Assembly: GCA_910577785.1 (NCBI GenBank)
Contig: CAJTNT010000010.1
Span: forward strand, 30,110-94,109
Direction: 5' to 3'
DNA length: 64,000 bases
Origin: an uncultured Lachnospiraceae bacterium
GTDB lineage: Bacteria > Bacillota > Clostridia > Lachnospirales > Lachnospiraceae
Part shown: in pieces, positions 16,574-25,432 of the stretch
Layout of the letters: every line of letters starts with the position of its first letter
Numbering within the stretch: position 1 is the first letter of the stretch
Notes under the pieces: generated by a model
The model's input: the letters and a program-made list of their open reading frames with translations, nothing else
Database searches by the model: none
What the model was told of the DNA's origin: nothing
Made by a program: the position numbers and the translations under genes

Positions 16574-16864
16574 TTATTCGTTGCTTGCAACCGGATATAC
16601 GGAAGCCTGTTTGCGGTTCCTGCCCTTGCGCTCGAAACGCAGGATGCCGTCTTCTTTGGCGAACAGTGTGTCATCGCCGCCTCTTCCAACGTTGATGCCC
16701 GGATGGATCTTCGTCCCACGCTGCCTGTATAAAATATTGCCAGCCTTTACAAACTGCCCGTCAGCTCTCTTGGCGCCCAGCCTCTTGGACTCGGAATCCC
16801 TGCCGTTCTTGGTAGAGCCGACCCCTTTTTTGTGGGCAAAAAATTGAAGGTTCATATTCAACAT
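16574..16864 (-). CDS. rpmA: Large-subunit ribosomal protein L27 with cleavable N-terminus
   Basis: This 96-residue L27 begins MLNMNLQFFAHKKGVGSTKN. The segment up to LQFFA is the Firmicute extension removed by Prp to leave AHKKG or HKKG at the peptidyl-transferase centre. The rest is typical (RDSESKRLGAKRADGQ, ILYRQRGTKIHPG). ATG 16864 has GGAGG eight bases upstream, inside the last codons of prp, so the two are translationally linked. Confidence 0.97.
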   Translation of the reverse strand: MLNMNLQFFAHKKGVGSTKNGRDSESKRLGAKRADGQFVKAGNILYRQRGTKIHPGINVGRGGDDTLFAKEDGILRFERKGRNRKQASVYPVASNE

Positions 16865-16867
16865 GCC

Positions 16868-17197
16868 TTACACCTCCTCAAACTTAAGTGTCATATAATC
16901 AGTTCCATAGTTATCCTGTATTCCCTGTAAACCTAATGCCAGCGAACGGATCAGCAAGAGAGATTCCTGGGAATAGCCCTCCCGCAGGGAAAAATCAATC
17001 AGGCCGCTTTCCTGGTCTGCCACAAGATCGAACGGGTCGCCTACCAGGCGTTCAATTGAATTGATGGTATTGATGACCAGTACGGAAATGGCGGCGCATA
17101 CAATATCTTCCCCGGCATCCGCATACCCTGCATGTCCCATGCAGCGGAATGCGCAGCACTCCTGCCCGCGGCTTCTGTAAATCGTTATATGGGTCAT
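16868..17197 (-). CDS. prp: Ribosomal-processing cysteine protease Prp
   Basis: This 109-residue protein has the Prp catalytic His and Cys in CMGHAGYADAGEDIVCAAIS (His22, Cys34). Prp removes the N-terminal extension of L27, an essential step in Firmicutes. It lies between rplU and rpmA, the standard order, with three bases to the rpmA start. Confidence 0.95.
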   Translation of the reverse strand: MTHITIYRSRGQECCAFRCMGHAGYADAGEDIVCAAISVLVINTINSIERLVGDPFDLVADQESGLIDFSLREGYSQESLLLIRSLALGLQGIQDNYGTDYMTLKFEEV

Positions 17198-17212
17198 AAC
17201 ATTTCCTGCTGG

Positions 17213-17518
17213 TTAGCTGTTAATTTTCTCAATCTTAACCTTGGTGAACTGTTGCCTATGCCCATTCTTCTTGTGGTAGCCAGTCTTCCTCTTGTACTTA
17301 TACACGATAACCTTGCGCAGCTTGCCATTCTCCACTACAGTGCCTTCTACGGTTGCGCTTGCTGCGTCTGTCCCTGCCTTCAGGGATCCGTCGCTTACGG
17401 CTAACACATCGTCAAATGTGACTTTCTCGCCGGCATCCAGGCCAAGCTTTTCAATGGTAATGATATCGCCTTCGGATACTTTGTACTGTTTACCACCTGT
17501 TGCTATAATTGCGTACAT
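17213..17518 (-). CDS. rplU: Large-subunit ribosomal protein L21
   Basis: This 101-residue L21 begins MYAIIATGGKQYKVSEGDII and ends with KRKTGYHKKNGHRQ and FTKVKIEKI. ATG 17518 is set by AGGAGG six bases upstream; the longer frame adds 23 unconserved residues. It is the first gene of the rplU-prp-rpmA operon here. Confidence 0.97.
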   Translation of the reverse strand: MYAIIATGGKQYKVSEGDIITIEKLGLDAGEKVTFDDVLAVSDGSLKAGTDAASATVEGTVVENGKLRKVIVYKYKRKTGYHKKNGHRQQFTKVKIEKINS

Positions 17519-17634
17519 ATTGCACCTCCTATTTATCATTACTCGCCAGTTTTGGTGCTGCCCTTTGGCAGTCTTTGGAAACCTCACTGTGCGGCATACT
17601 CATATAGGATAGCATAAAAACGGGCAGACGTCAA
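17519..17634 (-). promoter_or_regulatory. rplU promoter and candidate L21 leader
   Basis: On the minus strand TTGACG (17629-17634) and TATCCT (17606-17611) are 17 bases apart. The leader of about 80 bases contains a small hairpin, CTGCC-AAAG-GGCAG, before the ribosome site. L21 autoregulatory leaders are known in Firmicutes; assignment of this one is inference. Confidence 0.55.
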
Positions 17635-17793
17635 TTATTTTTTCAATTTATTTTACTCTCCCACTTGTGAAAAGTAATGGCGGCATGGTTGACAAATGGC
17701 GGTTTTAGGAACATAATGAAATTTGCTATGAATACGTGACGGATATATTTCTGCATAGAACACTCATAAGAGGGAAGATTGGAGGGAATGCAT

Positions 17794-18366
17794 ATGGGAG
17801 ATGGCAGCAAGTATAAGAAATACAGCAAATTTTTAAGCCTGGTTCTCCGCCATAAGCCTGAGGCGGCAGGGATAAGCCTGGATGCGCACGGATGGGCACA
17901 AGTCGGGGATCTGCTCGTTGGGATACAGGGGACGGGCAGGCAGATGGACATGGCAGTTTTGGAAGAGATTGTGGCAACGGATGAAAAACAGCGTTACAGC
18001 TTTAACCAGGATAAAACGAAAATACGCGCCAACCAGGGGCATAGCCTTTCCGTAGATTTGGGGTTTAGGGAGCAGGAGCCGCCGGAGTTCCTTTATCATG
18101 GCACGGCCAGCCGATTTGTGGGGTCTATCCTGGCAGAAGGCCTAAAGCCTATGGGAAGGCAATATGTCCATCTGTCGAAGGATGCAGAAACGGCTGTCAA
18201 AGTAGGGGAACGCCATGGGAAACCTGCTGTGCTGTTGGTACACAGTAGGACGATGCGCCAGGCTGGAATCCCGTTTTACCTTTCGGAAAATGGCATATGG
18301 CTTACAGAAAAGGTGCTGGCGGAATATCTGGAATTAATAACTGTTTTTCAAAAGGGAGGATTTTAA
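17794..18366 (+). CDS. kptA: RNA 2'-phosphotransferase, KptA/Tpt1 family
   Basis: This 190-residue protein has the Tpt1 pattern: an N-terminal winged-helix part (KFLSLVLRHKPEAAGISLD, DAHGWAQV), RYSFN and IRANQGHS, then the NAD-binding part with LYHGTASRFV, GLKPMGRQYVHLS and the terminal GIWLTE. In eukaryotes Tpt1 removes a splice-junction 2'-phosphate using NAD+; the bacterial role is unknown. ATG 17794 has GGAGGG seven bases upstream. It overlaps the DUF4317 gene by one base (TAATG). It is transcribed against the surrounding ribosomal string. Confidence 0.93.
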   Translation: MGDGSKYKKYSKFLSLVLRHKPEAAGISLDAHGWAQVGDLLVGIQGTGRQMDMAVLEEIVATDEKQRYSFNQDKTKIRANQGHSLSVDLGFREQEPPEFLYHGTASRFVGSILAEGLKPMGRQYVHLSKDAETAVKVGERHGKPAVLLVHSRTMRQAGIPFYLSENGIWLTEKVLAEYLELITVFQKGGF

Positions 18367-19703
18367 TGAACAAGAAAGATATTTTAGAACTGAAGCGCCG
18401 CCTCAAAAAAGAGACATGTACGTTTACCCGTCTGTGCGGGTGCTATGTGGACGGCGAGCGCAACCGCGTACTAAAGCTTGGGGAAACGTTCCTTAACATT
18501 GAGGATGAGGCATTCTATAAATATCTGGAGATTGCCAAGAAAGTACTTTCTGGTACTTTGGGGAACAACCTCCTGGAGCTGGAATTTCCCTTGGAGGAAG
18601 AGGCTGTCGGAGGAAGGCAGCAGTTCCTGAATGCCTTAAGGAAGAGCGCCTTAAAGAGCGATGAGCTGCTGGAGCGGTTCTATGACCTTATAATTGAGAA
18701 CTTTGAGTTTTCTGGCAACTATTTAATCCTTCTCTTCCATGATGCTTATGACATCATCAAAAAGACCAGCGACAACCTGGCGCTTGATGAGTCGGAGGAG
18801 GTCTATGAGTACCTGCTCTGTGCCATCTGCCCGGTGGCCTTAAGCAAGCCTGGCTTAGGCTATCTGGCAGAGAAAAATTGCTTTGGCGCCAGAATCCGTG
18901 ATTGGGTCGTGGGTATGCCGGAAAGCGGCTTTGTATTCCCGGCCTTTACAGACCGCAGCGCGGATATCCATAGCGTTATGACATACCATAAGAATCCGCG
19001 GGTGCCGCATGCGGAATTGATGGAGGGCGCGCTGGGCTGTGCGGCAAAACGGACGGCCACGGAACAGAAACAGGCGCTGGAAGCCATTGTGAAGCGGGCG
19101 GTCGGCGGTGACGATGAGGTTTCTCGGGAAGTGTTCTATGAAATCCAGCAGGGGCTCTCTGAACTGGCAGAAAGCCAGATGGGGGAAGCGGATATGCAGC
19201 AGGAGCCGATACGTCTCACTTCCCAGGATATTGGGGGGATTATGGCAGAGACAGCGGTGCCAGAATCAGCCGCTTCGATGATTGAAGAATCCTATGAGGA
19301 AGAATTTCAGGACGAAGCGCCGATCCTGGATTACCTGATTGACGCAAAAGCCGTGGAGGCAGGGAGCAGGCGCCGCCAGGAACGGGAACTGGTGAAGAAA
19401 GTCGCCGTCCTGGAGAAGGAGCTGGCAGATAGCCGTAGGGCTTCCAGGATGCAGGAAGAGGGAAATGAGGCAGAAGGGATAATTGGAAACGAAGATGGCG
19501 CAGAAAACGAAGACAATGCGGGAAACGGCGCTAGTGCAGAAGACGAAACAGGCGGCGCTAAGACCTATGACGTTATCCTCCGTGTCAAGCCGGAGAAGGC
19601 TTCCCAGATAACCTCACAGGTGATTGGCGGCAGGAAATGTCTGGTAATCCCACTGGACGAAAATGAGCATGCTGCGATTAATGGCGTAAACACGACTGTC
19701 TAA
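18366..19703 (+). CDS. DUF4317 family protein
   Basis: This 445-residue cytoplasmic protein starts MNKKDILELKRRLKKETCTF, with CGCYVDGERNRVLKL, typical of the DUF4317 family found in Clostridia. The C-terminal third is acidic and low-complexity (residues about 300-410) and is followed by a short compact end (KASQITSQVIGGRKCLVIPL). No enzyme motif is recognised. The start codon overlaps the kptA stop by one base and AGGAGG lies eight bases upstream, so the two are likely coupled. Confidence 0.85.
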   Translation: MNKKDILELKRRLKKETCTFTRLCGCYVDGERNRVLKLGETFLNIEDEAFYKYLEIAKKVLSGTLGNNLLELEFPLEEEAVGGRQQFLNALRKSALKSDELLERFYDLIIENFEFSGNYLILLFHDAYDIIKKTSDNLALDESEEVYEYLLCAICPVALSKPGLGYLAEKNCFGARIRDWVVGMPESGFVFPAFTDRSADIHSVMTYHKNPRVPHAELMEGALGCAAKRTATEQKQALEAIVKRAVGGDDEVSREVFYEIQQGLSELAESQMGEADMQQEPIRLTSQDIGGIMAETAVPESAASMIEESYEEEFQDEAPILDYLIDAKAVEAGSRRRQERELVKKVAVLEKELADSRRASRMQEEGNEAEGIIGNEDGAENEDNAGNGASAEDETGGAKTYDVILRVKPEKASQITSQVIGGRKCLVIPLDENEHAAINGVNTTV

Positions 19704-19754
19704 AGAAAAGAAACGAATACATATGGAGCCAATTCGATTTGATAATGTTCTCAT

Positions 19755-20699
19755 TCACAGAAACATACATACCAGGGGAATCGTCAGGATGGAGGCCAGG
19801 GTGCTGAGTACAATCCCATTTGTGCAGGCGGCCTCGTCTGCCCCGCATTCTTTTGCAATCAGCGTGACAATATTCCCTACGGGCATGGCAAGCTGTAAGG
19901 CAAATACGCCAAATATCACCGGGTCTGCCTGCAGGGGGCGTAACAGGATAATGGCGGCGATGGGGAGCGCCAGCATCTTGACGGCCGTAAATCCATAGAT
20001 GCGCCCATCCGTAAAGATAGGCTTTAAATCGGATTTGGCAATGGACATGCCAATCAGCAGCATGGAAAGCGGGATGGTGGCATTTCCCATATAGCCGCAG
20101 AAGCTTATGATCGGCGCCGGCATCTGCAGGCGGGACAGGAAAATCACAACGGCGAGCAATGAGAAAATGACGCCAGGATTTACCATACGTTTCCATTGCC
20201 CCCTTCCGCCGTTCCCATGCGCTGTATTCCCTGCGTCCTCTGCGGCTTTCTTGGCCAGGAACAGCCCATAGGTGTACAGCAGCAGGTTATATCCCAGCAT
20301 ATAAAAGACAATATAAATCATGCATTCCGAACCATAAATGCTAGTAATGACGGGGATGCCCATAAACCCCACGTTCGGGAAAATGGCCATCAGGCGGTAG
20401 AGTCTGCGCTGCGCCATGGGCGGGCGTAAGGCCCAGACAAGCACAAAGCTGACCGCCGTAAGCAAAAGGTAAAAAAACGCCACAAACCCCAGGTTTTCAA
20501 GCAGCAGGGACGCATCCCCGCCGGAATCCTTGCCGATGACCCCGTTGACGACTAGGATAGGGTTTAGGATATTTACTACGACCTTTGATAACCTCTGGTA
20601 GGCATTTTCATCAAACCATTCTATTTTCCAGATAACATATCCTGTTACCATCATTGCAAAAAGCATCAGCATCTGCTGTAATATCACCTGTATCTCCAC
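19755..20699 (-). CDS. AEC-family transporter
   Basis: This 314-residue membrane protein has about ten hydrophobic segments. Auxin-efflux-carrier features are seen in the first half (VVVNILNPILVVNGVIG) and second half (NATIPLSMLLIGMSIAKSDL; ALQLAMPVGNIVTLIAKECG). Such transporters export or import organic acids such as malate; the substrate cannot be read here. The start is GTG 20699 with GGGAGGG eight bases upstream. It is convergent with the DUF4317 gene, about 50 bases apart. Confidence 0.88.
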   Translation of the reverse strand: MEIQVILQQMLMLFAMMVTGYVIWKIEWFDENAYQRLSKVVVNILNPILVVNGVIGKDSGGDASLLLENLGFVAFFYLLLTAVSFVLVWALRPPMAQRRLYRLMAIFPNVGFMGIPVITSIYGSECMIYIVFYMLGYNLLLYTYGLFLAKKAAEDAGNTAHGNGGRGQWKRMVNPGVIFSLLAVVIFLSRLQMPAPIISFCGYMGNATIPLSMLLIGMSIAKSDLKPIFTDGRIYGFTAVKMLALPIAAIILLRPLQADPVIFGVFALQLAMPVGNIVTLIAKECGADEAACTNGIVLSTLASILTIPLVCMFL

Positions 20700-20750
20700 G
20701 CTTCTATCCCTCCCTTTATAGGAAATTCCGTGTCAAACTCTTTTCCTCCC

Positions 20751-21947
20751 TCACAGGTGCTTCACCTGCTCTGCCAAAGGCTTTTTTATCTTTTTGCGGG
20801 TAATCTCCACCAGGTTCAGCCGGGTCATGCCTACGACCTGGACGGGGACGCTGTCCGTGCGGACGGCATTGCGCAGCGCCTGCATCAGCATTTCCTGGTA
20901 GGAACCGGACTTCATGTCAATAAAGTCTACAATGATAATTCCCGATAGGTTACGCAGCCGCAGCTGGTGGGCGATTTCTTGGGCAGCTTCCAGGTTAATC
21001 TTAAGGTGATGCTCTTCTGCCTGCTTCTTTGCCACGCTTTTCCCCGAATTTACGTCAATTACCGTCAAAGCTTCTGTCGGCTGGATGACCAGGTATCCGC
21101 CCGACTTCATCCAGACCCTTTCCTGGAGCGCTTCCTGGATTCTCCGTTCTAGACTATAAAGGCTGCTTAAGCTCAGCATAGGATCTTCATAGAGGGAAAG
21201 CTTTTCCAGATCTTCTGGCTGGCATTCCGCCAGGTATTCCCGCATCTCCTCAAACAGCTGCCTGTCGTCGGTAAGGATCCCTTCCAGCAGTTCCTGGTTT
21301 ATATTCCGCAGGGCATGGAGGTATTCCGGGAGGCTTGCCTTTAAGCAGCTGAACACGGTGCGGTGCGGGGCTTTCTCCTTGAGGGAGAGGTATTCCTGCC
21401 GAAGCTGCCGGTACTCTGCCAGGATTTCCTCTGTAGAAGCGGAGGCTGCGCTCGTACGGACAATAAGGCCAAATTCCCCGCCTGCCTCAAAAGGGATCGC
21501 TTCCCGAAGCCGTTGCCGCTCTTCGGCGTCCAGCTTCCTGGAAATGCCAAATGTTCGGTTCTCACTGGTAATGACCAGATATTTCCCTGTCAGGTTCAGG
21601 TTCGTGCTGACTTTCGGCGGCTTGGACTTGCTGCTCTCCTGCACCACCTGCACTACCACCTCGTCCCCCTGCACCATCCTGGGGCTATTGATTTTCTTTG
21701 TATACAGCGGCTCCTTTACGTCTTCCAGGCTGTAGTAGCAGGGCTTTTTTGGTGCAATCTCAATAAATGCCGCATTCAGGTTCTTGACGATATTTTTGAC
21801 CCGCCCTACGTATATATTGCCCAGGATACTCTCCTTTCCCACTGCCTCCAGGCTGATTTCCAGTAATTTCTTATCCTCGAATAAGGCGGCCGCAATGCAT
21901 GGGCTGCCGTTTTTTTCTATTTTTGTGACTAATAATTTATTTCCCAT
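20751..21947 (-). CDS. Ribonuclease E/G family protein
   Basis: This 398-residue protein begins MGNKLLVTKIEKNGSPCIAA and has an S1 RNA-binding domain (residues about 35-120, GNIYVGRVKNIVKNLNAAFI). The RNase E/G catalytic domain follows with ALTVIDVNSGKSV and SGIIIVDFIDM, which hold the two metal-binding aspartates. It probably cleaves single-stranded RNA endonucleolytically. It ends at EITRKKIKKPLAEQVKHL, so the zinc-link CPxC motif and anything after it are absent. It shares the strand of the rplU string but is separated from it by three unrelated genes. Confidence 0.92.
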   Translation of the reverse strand: MGNKLLVTKIEKNGSPCIAAALFEDKKLLEISLEAVGKESILGNIYVGRVKNIVKNLNAAFIEIAPKKPCYYSLEDVKEPLYTKKINSPRMVQGDEVVVQVVQESSKSKPPKVSTNLNLTGKYLVITSENRTFGISRKLDAEERQRLREAIPFEAGGEFGLIVRTSAASASTEEILAEYRQLRQEYLSLKEKAPHRTVFSCLKASLPEYLHALRNINQELLEGILTDDRQLFEEMREYLAECQPEDLEKLSLYEDPMLSLSSLYSLERRIQEALQERVWMKSGGYLVIQPTEALTVIDVNSGKSVAKKQAEEHHLKINLEAAQEIAHQLRLRNLSGIIIVDFIDMKSGSYQEMLMQALRNAVRTDSVPVQVVGMTRLNLVEITRKKIKKPLAEQVKHL

Positions 21948-22005
21948 CGTTTCTTTGCTTATGTTCCTTTCCGACTGCGCATGATGCTGTCCGCTTGAAG
22001 CGCTA

Positions 22006-23367
22006 TCATAAAGTTGTAATAAGGGCGCCATCTTGCCGTTGTTCCAATGCCAGTTCCATCAGTCGGTCTGTCTGATCAGCCATAAACAGCGGAATGTTCA
22101 AAACATCATTGTCCATCTTCAAATTGTCCAGTGAAAACCGCACACGGAGCTTGACTTGATTCGGGAATAGCTCCTTGAATTTCTTTAGGCTCTTGCTGGT
22201 GGTGTTGGCCTCAGACTTGACCTCTACAGGGAAAATATCATTCTCCCGCTGAATAAGGAAATCTACCTCATAAGGCGGATTATTCTGGCTCCAGTACCGG
22301 GGAACCACTTCAAATTGCGTGAGTAAGGCCTGTAGCACAAAATTCTCAGTCAGTGCGCCTTTAAACTCGGTGAACAGACGGCTGCCCTCTCCGAAGGCCG
22401 TAGGCGCCAGATGAGCCAGGCGGCGGAGCAGCCCCACATCCACCAGATAGATCTTAAATGCAGACAGGTCATCATAGGCAGCTACTGGCAAGCCAGGAGC
22501 TGCGCTGCGGTAGATTTTATGCACCAGCCTGGCATCTACCAGCCACTGCAGGGCGTCCTCATATTCCCGGGCCCGCGCCCCCTCTTTCACCACCTTGTAG
22601 AGGAATTTTTTATTCTCCCTTGCCAGTTGGGACGGTATGGACTTCCAAATCATCGAGATCTTCGGGAACTCGCTCCTATTGGGGTGCTTGGCAAAATCAC
22701 GCTCATAAGAGCCGATAATACCAGACAAGGCTTCCTGCATGGCAGAAACGTCCCGTGCTTCCGTCCACAGGAGCACGGGTTCCGGCATACCACCTGTAAC
22801 ATAGTACATTTTCAATTTCTCATAGAGCGGATGGAAAAAGGCATCCGGAATCGGTTCAATGGTATCCACACTCTCCAGATACTTGGCCAGATTTTCATCG
22901 CCGTTGGCGAGCAGAAATTCCATGAAGGTCATAGGATCGATCTGCATAAAGTTGACTTTTCCCACTGGAAAAGACGATGGCTTCACCAAGGCAATCCCCA
23001 GCAAAGAACCCGCACAGGCAATGTGATACTGTGGGGCATTCTCACAGAAATACTTCATGGAATTAATAACCTTGGGGCAGTCCTGTACCTCGTCAAAGAC
23101 AATGAGTGTCTTTTCTGGTACAATCTTCTGGCCACTGGCCAGCATTAGGTTCTGCAGAATACGTCCTATGTCTTTGGTTGTCTCAAAAAACTGCTTATAT
23201 TCCTCGTTTTCATCAAAGTTAAAGTAGGCCGTATTTTCATAATAACGCCTGCCGAATTCTTTGAGAACCCAGGTCTTGCCTACCTGACGCACACCCTTTA
23301 AGATGAGCGGCTTGCGGTAAGGGGATTTTTTCCAATCCAGCAGCCTATTCAAAATGAATCGTTCCAT
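22006..23367 (-). CDS. AAA ATPase with DUF4143 C-terminal domain
   Basis: This 453-residue protein has an N-terminal AAA domain with Walker A KGVRQVGKTWV and Walker B TLIVFDEVQD, then a DUF4143 region. Near residue 375 a PD-(D/E)XK-like pattern is visible (EVDFLIQ ... PVEVKSEAN), suggesting a nuclease-related fold. Such ATPases are scattered and mobile in anaerobes and their role is unknown. The start ATG 23367 has AAGGAG upstream. It ends 58 bases before the RNase E/G start, inside a gene string that is otherwise conserved, so it was probably inserted. Confidence 0.88.
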   Translation of the reverse strand: MERFILNRLLDWKKSPYRKPLILKGVRQVGKTWVLKEFGRRYYENTAYFNFDENEEYKQFFETTKDIGRILQNLMLASGQKIVPEKTLIVFDEVQDCPKVINSMKYFCENAPQYHIACAGSLLGIALVKPSSFPVGKVNFMQIDPMTFMEFLLANGDENLAKYLESVDTIEPIPDAFFHPLYEKLKMYYVTGGMPEPVLLWTEARDVSAMQEALSGIIGSYERDFAKHPNRSEFPKISMIWKSIPSQLARENKKFLYKVVKEGARAREYEDALQWLVDARLVHKIYRSAAPGLPVAAYDDLSAFKIYLVDVGLLRRLAHLAPTAFGEGSRLFTEFKGALTENFVLQALLTQFEVVPRYWSQNNPPYEVDFLIQRENDIFPVEVKSEANTTSKSLKKFKELFPNQVKLRVRFSLDNLKMDNDVLNIPLFMADQTDRLMELALEQRQDGALITTL

Positions 23368-23643
23368 ACATACACTCCTTCACATTATTATTGGAGTTTT
23401 TGTGTCCCATGAACACATTCTTATTATATTCTTAAGGTATGGAAAATACAAGCCCTGCACAAAATTATTTTTGTTTTATGGGCAACGTCCATTTGCCCTG
23501 GTGGCTTATCATTATTTTCTGTTTTTCGATATACATAACAGCAAGGCAAATTGAACGGAAATCTGTTAAAAAAATTCTGCATATCTTGTGATATTTTCCA
23601 TCCCTCATTCGTTTTCTTACTATAAGGAAGGAGGTGCAGAGTT

Positions 23644-24183
23644 ATGAAAAACACGGAGGAATCCAGGGTCTTGGAATGCTACCAGGCGTATAAGGATACC
23701 GTCTTCAAGCTGGCCTATTCCTACTGTAAGGATAAGAGCCAGGCCGAAGATGCATTCCAGGAGGTATTTTACAAATTTATGAGACGAAGCCCTCAGTTCA
23801 AGGATCGGGAACATGAGAAAGCCTGGTTTATCCGCACGACCATCAACGTCTGTAAGGACATCCTGAAGTCCAAATGGAGACGTTCTGTGGTGCAGTTGGA
23901 GGAATGGGACAGCGACCGCGCATTTTGGCAAAACCCGGGTGATATGATTGAAGAACTGCGTGAGGCCATCCTGTCCCTGCCAGAAAAATACCGTGTACCC
24001 ATACATCTGTATTACTATGAGGAGTATTCCGTGCGCGAGATTGCGCACATCCTGCACCACAGCGAAACCGCCGTGCAGACACAGCTGCAGCGCGGAAGGG
24101 AAAAGCTGAAACAGACAATGGAAAGGAGTGGATCATATGAAGCTGAATCACGATATTTACAAGGAAGCCATGGAGAATGTTAG
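23644..24183 (+). CDS. ECF-type RNA polymerase sigma factor
   Basis: This 179-residue sigma-70-family protein has region 2 (residues about 12-78, DTVFKLAYSYCKDKSQAEDA, EKAWFIRTTINVCKDILKSK) and region 4 (about 110-160, LPEKYRVPIHLYYYEEYSVR, ETAVQTQLQRGREKLK). It lacks region 3, as ECF factors do. AAGGAGG lies before ATG 23644. Its 3' end overlaps the downstream membrane protein by 47 bases, the usual sigma/anti-sigma coupling. Confidence 0.93.
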   Translation: MKNTEESRVLECYQAYKDTVFKLAYSYCKDKSQAEDAFQEVFYKFMRRSPQFKDREHEKAWFIRTTINVCKDILKSKWRRSVVQLEEWDSDRAFWQNPGDMIEELREAILSLPEKYRVPIHLYYYEEYSVREIAHILHHSETAVQTQLQRGREKLKQTMERSGSYEAESRYLQGSHGEC

Positions 24184-25309
24184 GATTTCCGATGAGACAG
24201 GCCGGGAACTGCTAAAACTTGCCGCCCAGAAAAATGCGCTTCAGAAAAAGCGCTTCCGTACCCAGATGGCAGCAGCCATTGCCGCCATCCTGGCCATTAG
24301 CCTGGGCGTAAATGGCATCTGCTATGCGCAGACAGGGAAGAATGTATGGGAAATGTTTACTTCCTTGTACGAGAATATGGGCGTGACTTCCGATTCTGAG
24401 ACCTTCTCTGCCATTGCCGAAGGCGCAAAGAAATCAGGGGAGTCCATTACCTGCAATAACCTGAAGTTCACGCTGGAGTATTATTTTTATGACAGAAAGA
24501 ACGGTGAAGTCTATTGCGCATTGCGCACGGATTCCCTGGATGGGACGCCGTTGGATATGGAACAGGTGAACCAGCGTTATAGGGCTAACATCAGGGAAGG
24601 CGCAAGCGGAACTGGCAACGGGGATGCCCCCATTTACAATGAAGCGCAGACTTCTGCCATGGTTTACTACCATTATATGGTAAATGCGGAGGATATCAAT
24701 GGCTATCCCCAAAAACTGCATTTTTATATTGTTCATGTTATGGGTGATGATTCGCAGGAATGGGTGACGGGCGCCACGTACAAAACAGAAGATTTAGGCA
24801 ATATCGTTATGACGCCCACCGGCCAGCTGAAGGCAAGGTATGCGGACTGCTCTTCCCTGGAATACTGCGATGCAAAGGCCCGCATTACGAGCGGGGGGCT
24901 TGTCCTGTATTTCAACGAGGAAATTTGGGATGACGAAGCGTTTGGTACAGATGCCTTTTTTCCATTTTTTGAAATTATAATGGAGGATGGGGTTACTTAC
25001 CGTGTTGGCAGCCTTACTGCCTGTAAGTTCCAGAAAACTCCTCTTTATGATGCAGAGGGGAATCTTTTGAACCGTGAAGACTTTACACCGGAAGTAGCAA
25101 AATTAGTGGAAGAGTTTCAGCAGCTTCCCTCAAGAGCGGAACAGGAATTGCCAGAAAATGTATACAACATTGCAGCGGGATATTATGGATCCGGCGGCAA
25201 TGCCCCAGAAAGGTACTGTGCCTATAGCGCAATATTCTGCAAGTATTTTATTGACGTGGATGATATTGCGGAAGTCCATGTGAATGGAGTGAAAGTGCCG
25301 TTAGAATAG
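24137..25309 (+). CDS. Membrane-anchored anti-sigma-like protein (DUF4179-type)
   Basis: This 390-residue protein has a short cytoplasmic N-terminus (about 42 residues), one membrane segment (RTQMAAAIAAILAISLGVNG) and a large extracellular domain rich in beta strands, including LKFTLEYYFYDRKNGEVYCA and YDAEGNLLNREDF. The organisation and coupling with the ECF sigma gene indicate an anti-sigma factor that senses an envelope signal; DUF4179 membership is a pattern-based guess. ATG 24137 has AAAGGAG eight bases upstream. A bidirectional terminator follows. Confidence 0.82.
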   Translation: MKLNHDIYKEAMENVRISDETGRELLKLAAQKNALQKKRFRTQMAAAIAAILAISLGVNGICYAQTGKNVWEMFTSLYENMGVTSDSETFSAIAEGAKKSGESITCNNLKFTLEYYFYDRKNGEVYCALRTDSLDGTPLDMEQVNQRYRANIREGASGTGNGDAPIYNEAQTSAMVYYHYMVNAEDINGYPQKLHFYIVHVMGDDSQEWVTGATYKTEDLGNIVMTPTGQLKARYADCSSLEYCDAKARITSGGLVLYFNEEIWDDEAFGTDAFFPFFEIIMEDGVTYRVGSLTACKFQKTPLYDAEGNLLNREDFTPEVAKLVEEFQQLPSRAEQELPENVYNIAAGYYGSGGNAPERYCAYSAIFCKYFIDVDDIAEVHVNGVKVPLE

Positions 25310-25345
25310 TCCGATTTTGTTAGAATGATCGCTTCATGATATCTT

Positions 25346-25392
25346 AAAAAGCCTAACATACAGCGATATTTTCAGCTTATGTTAGGCTTTTT
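25346..25392. terminator. Bidirectional intrinsic terminator
   Basis: AAAAAGCCTAACATA at 25346-25360 pairs perfectly with TATGTTAGGCTTTTT at 25378-25392, with T-runs on both strands. It separates the anti-sigma-like gene (+) from the DUF2344 gene (-). Confidence 0.9.
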
Positions 25393-25432
25393 CAGCTTTC
25401 TCTTGCAGAGCCGTACATAATAAACGAATATC

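Noticed and set aside
22411..23148. 245-codon plus-strand frame opposite the AAA ATPase
   Set aside because: The minus-strand frame carries Walker motifs and a ribosome site; this frame has neither.
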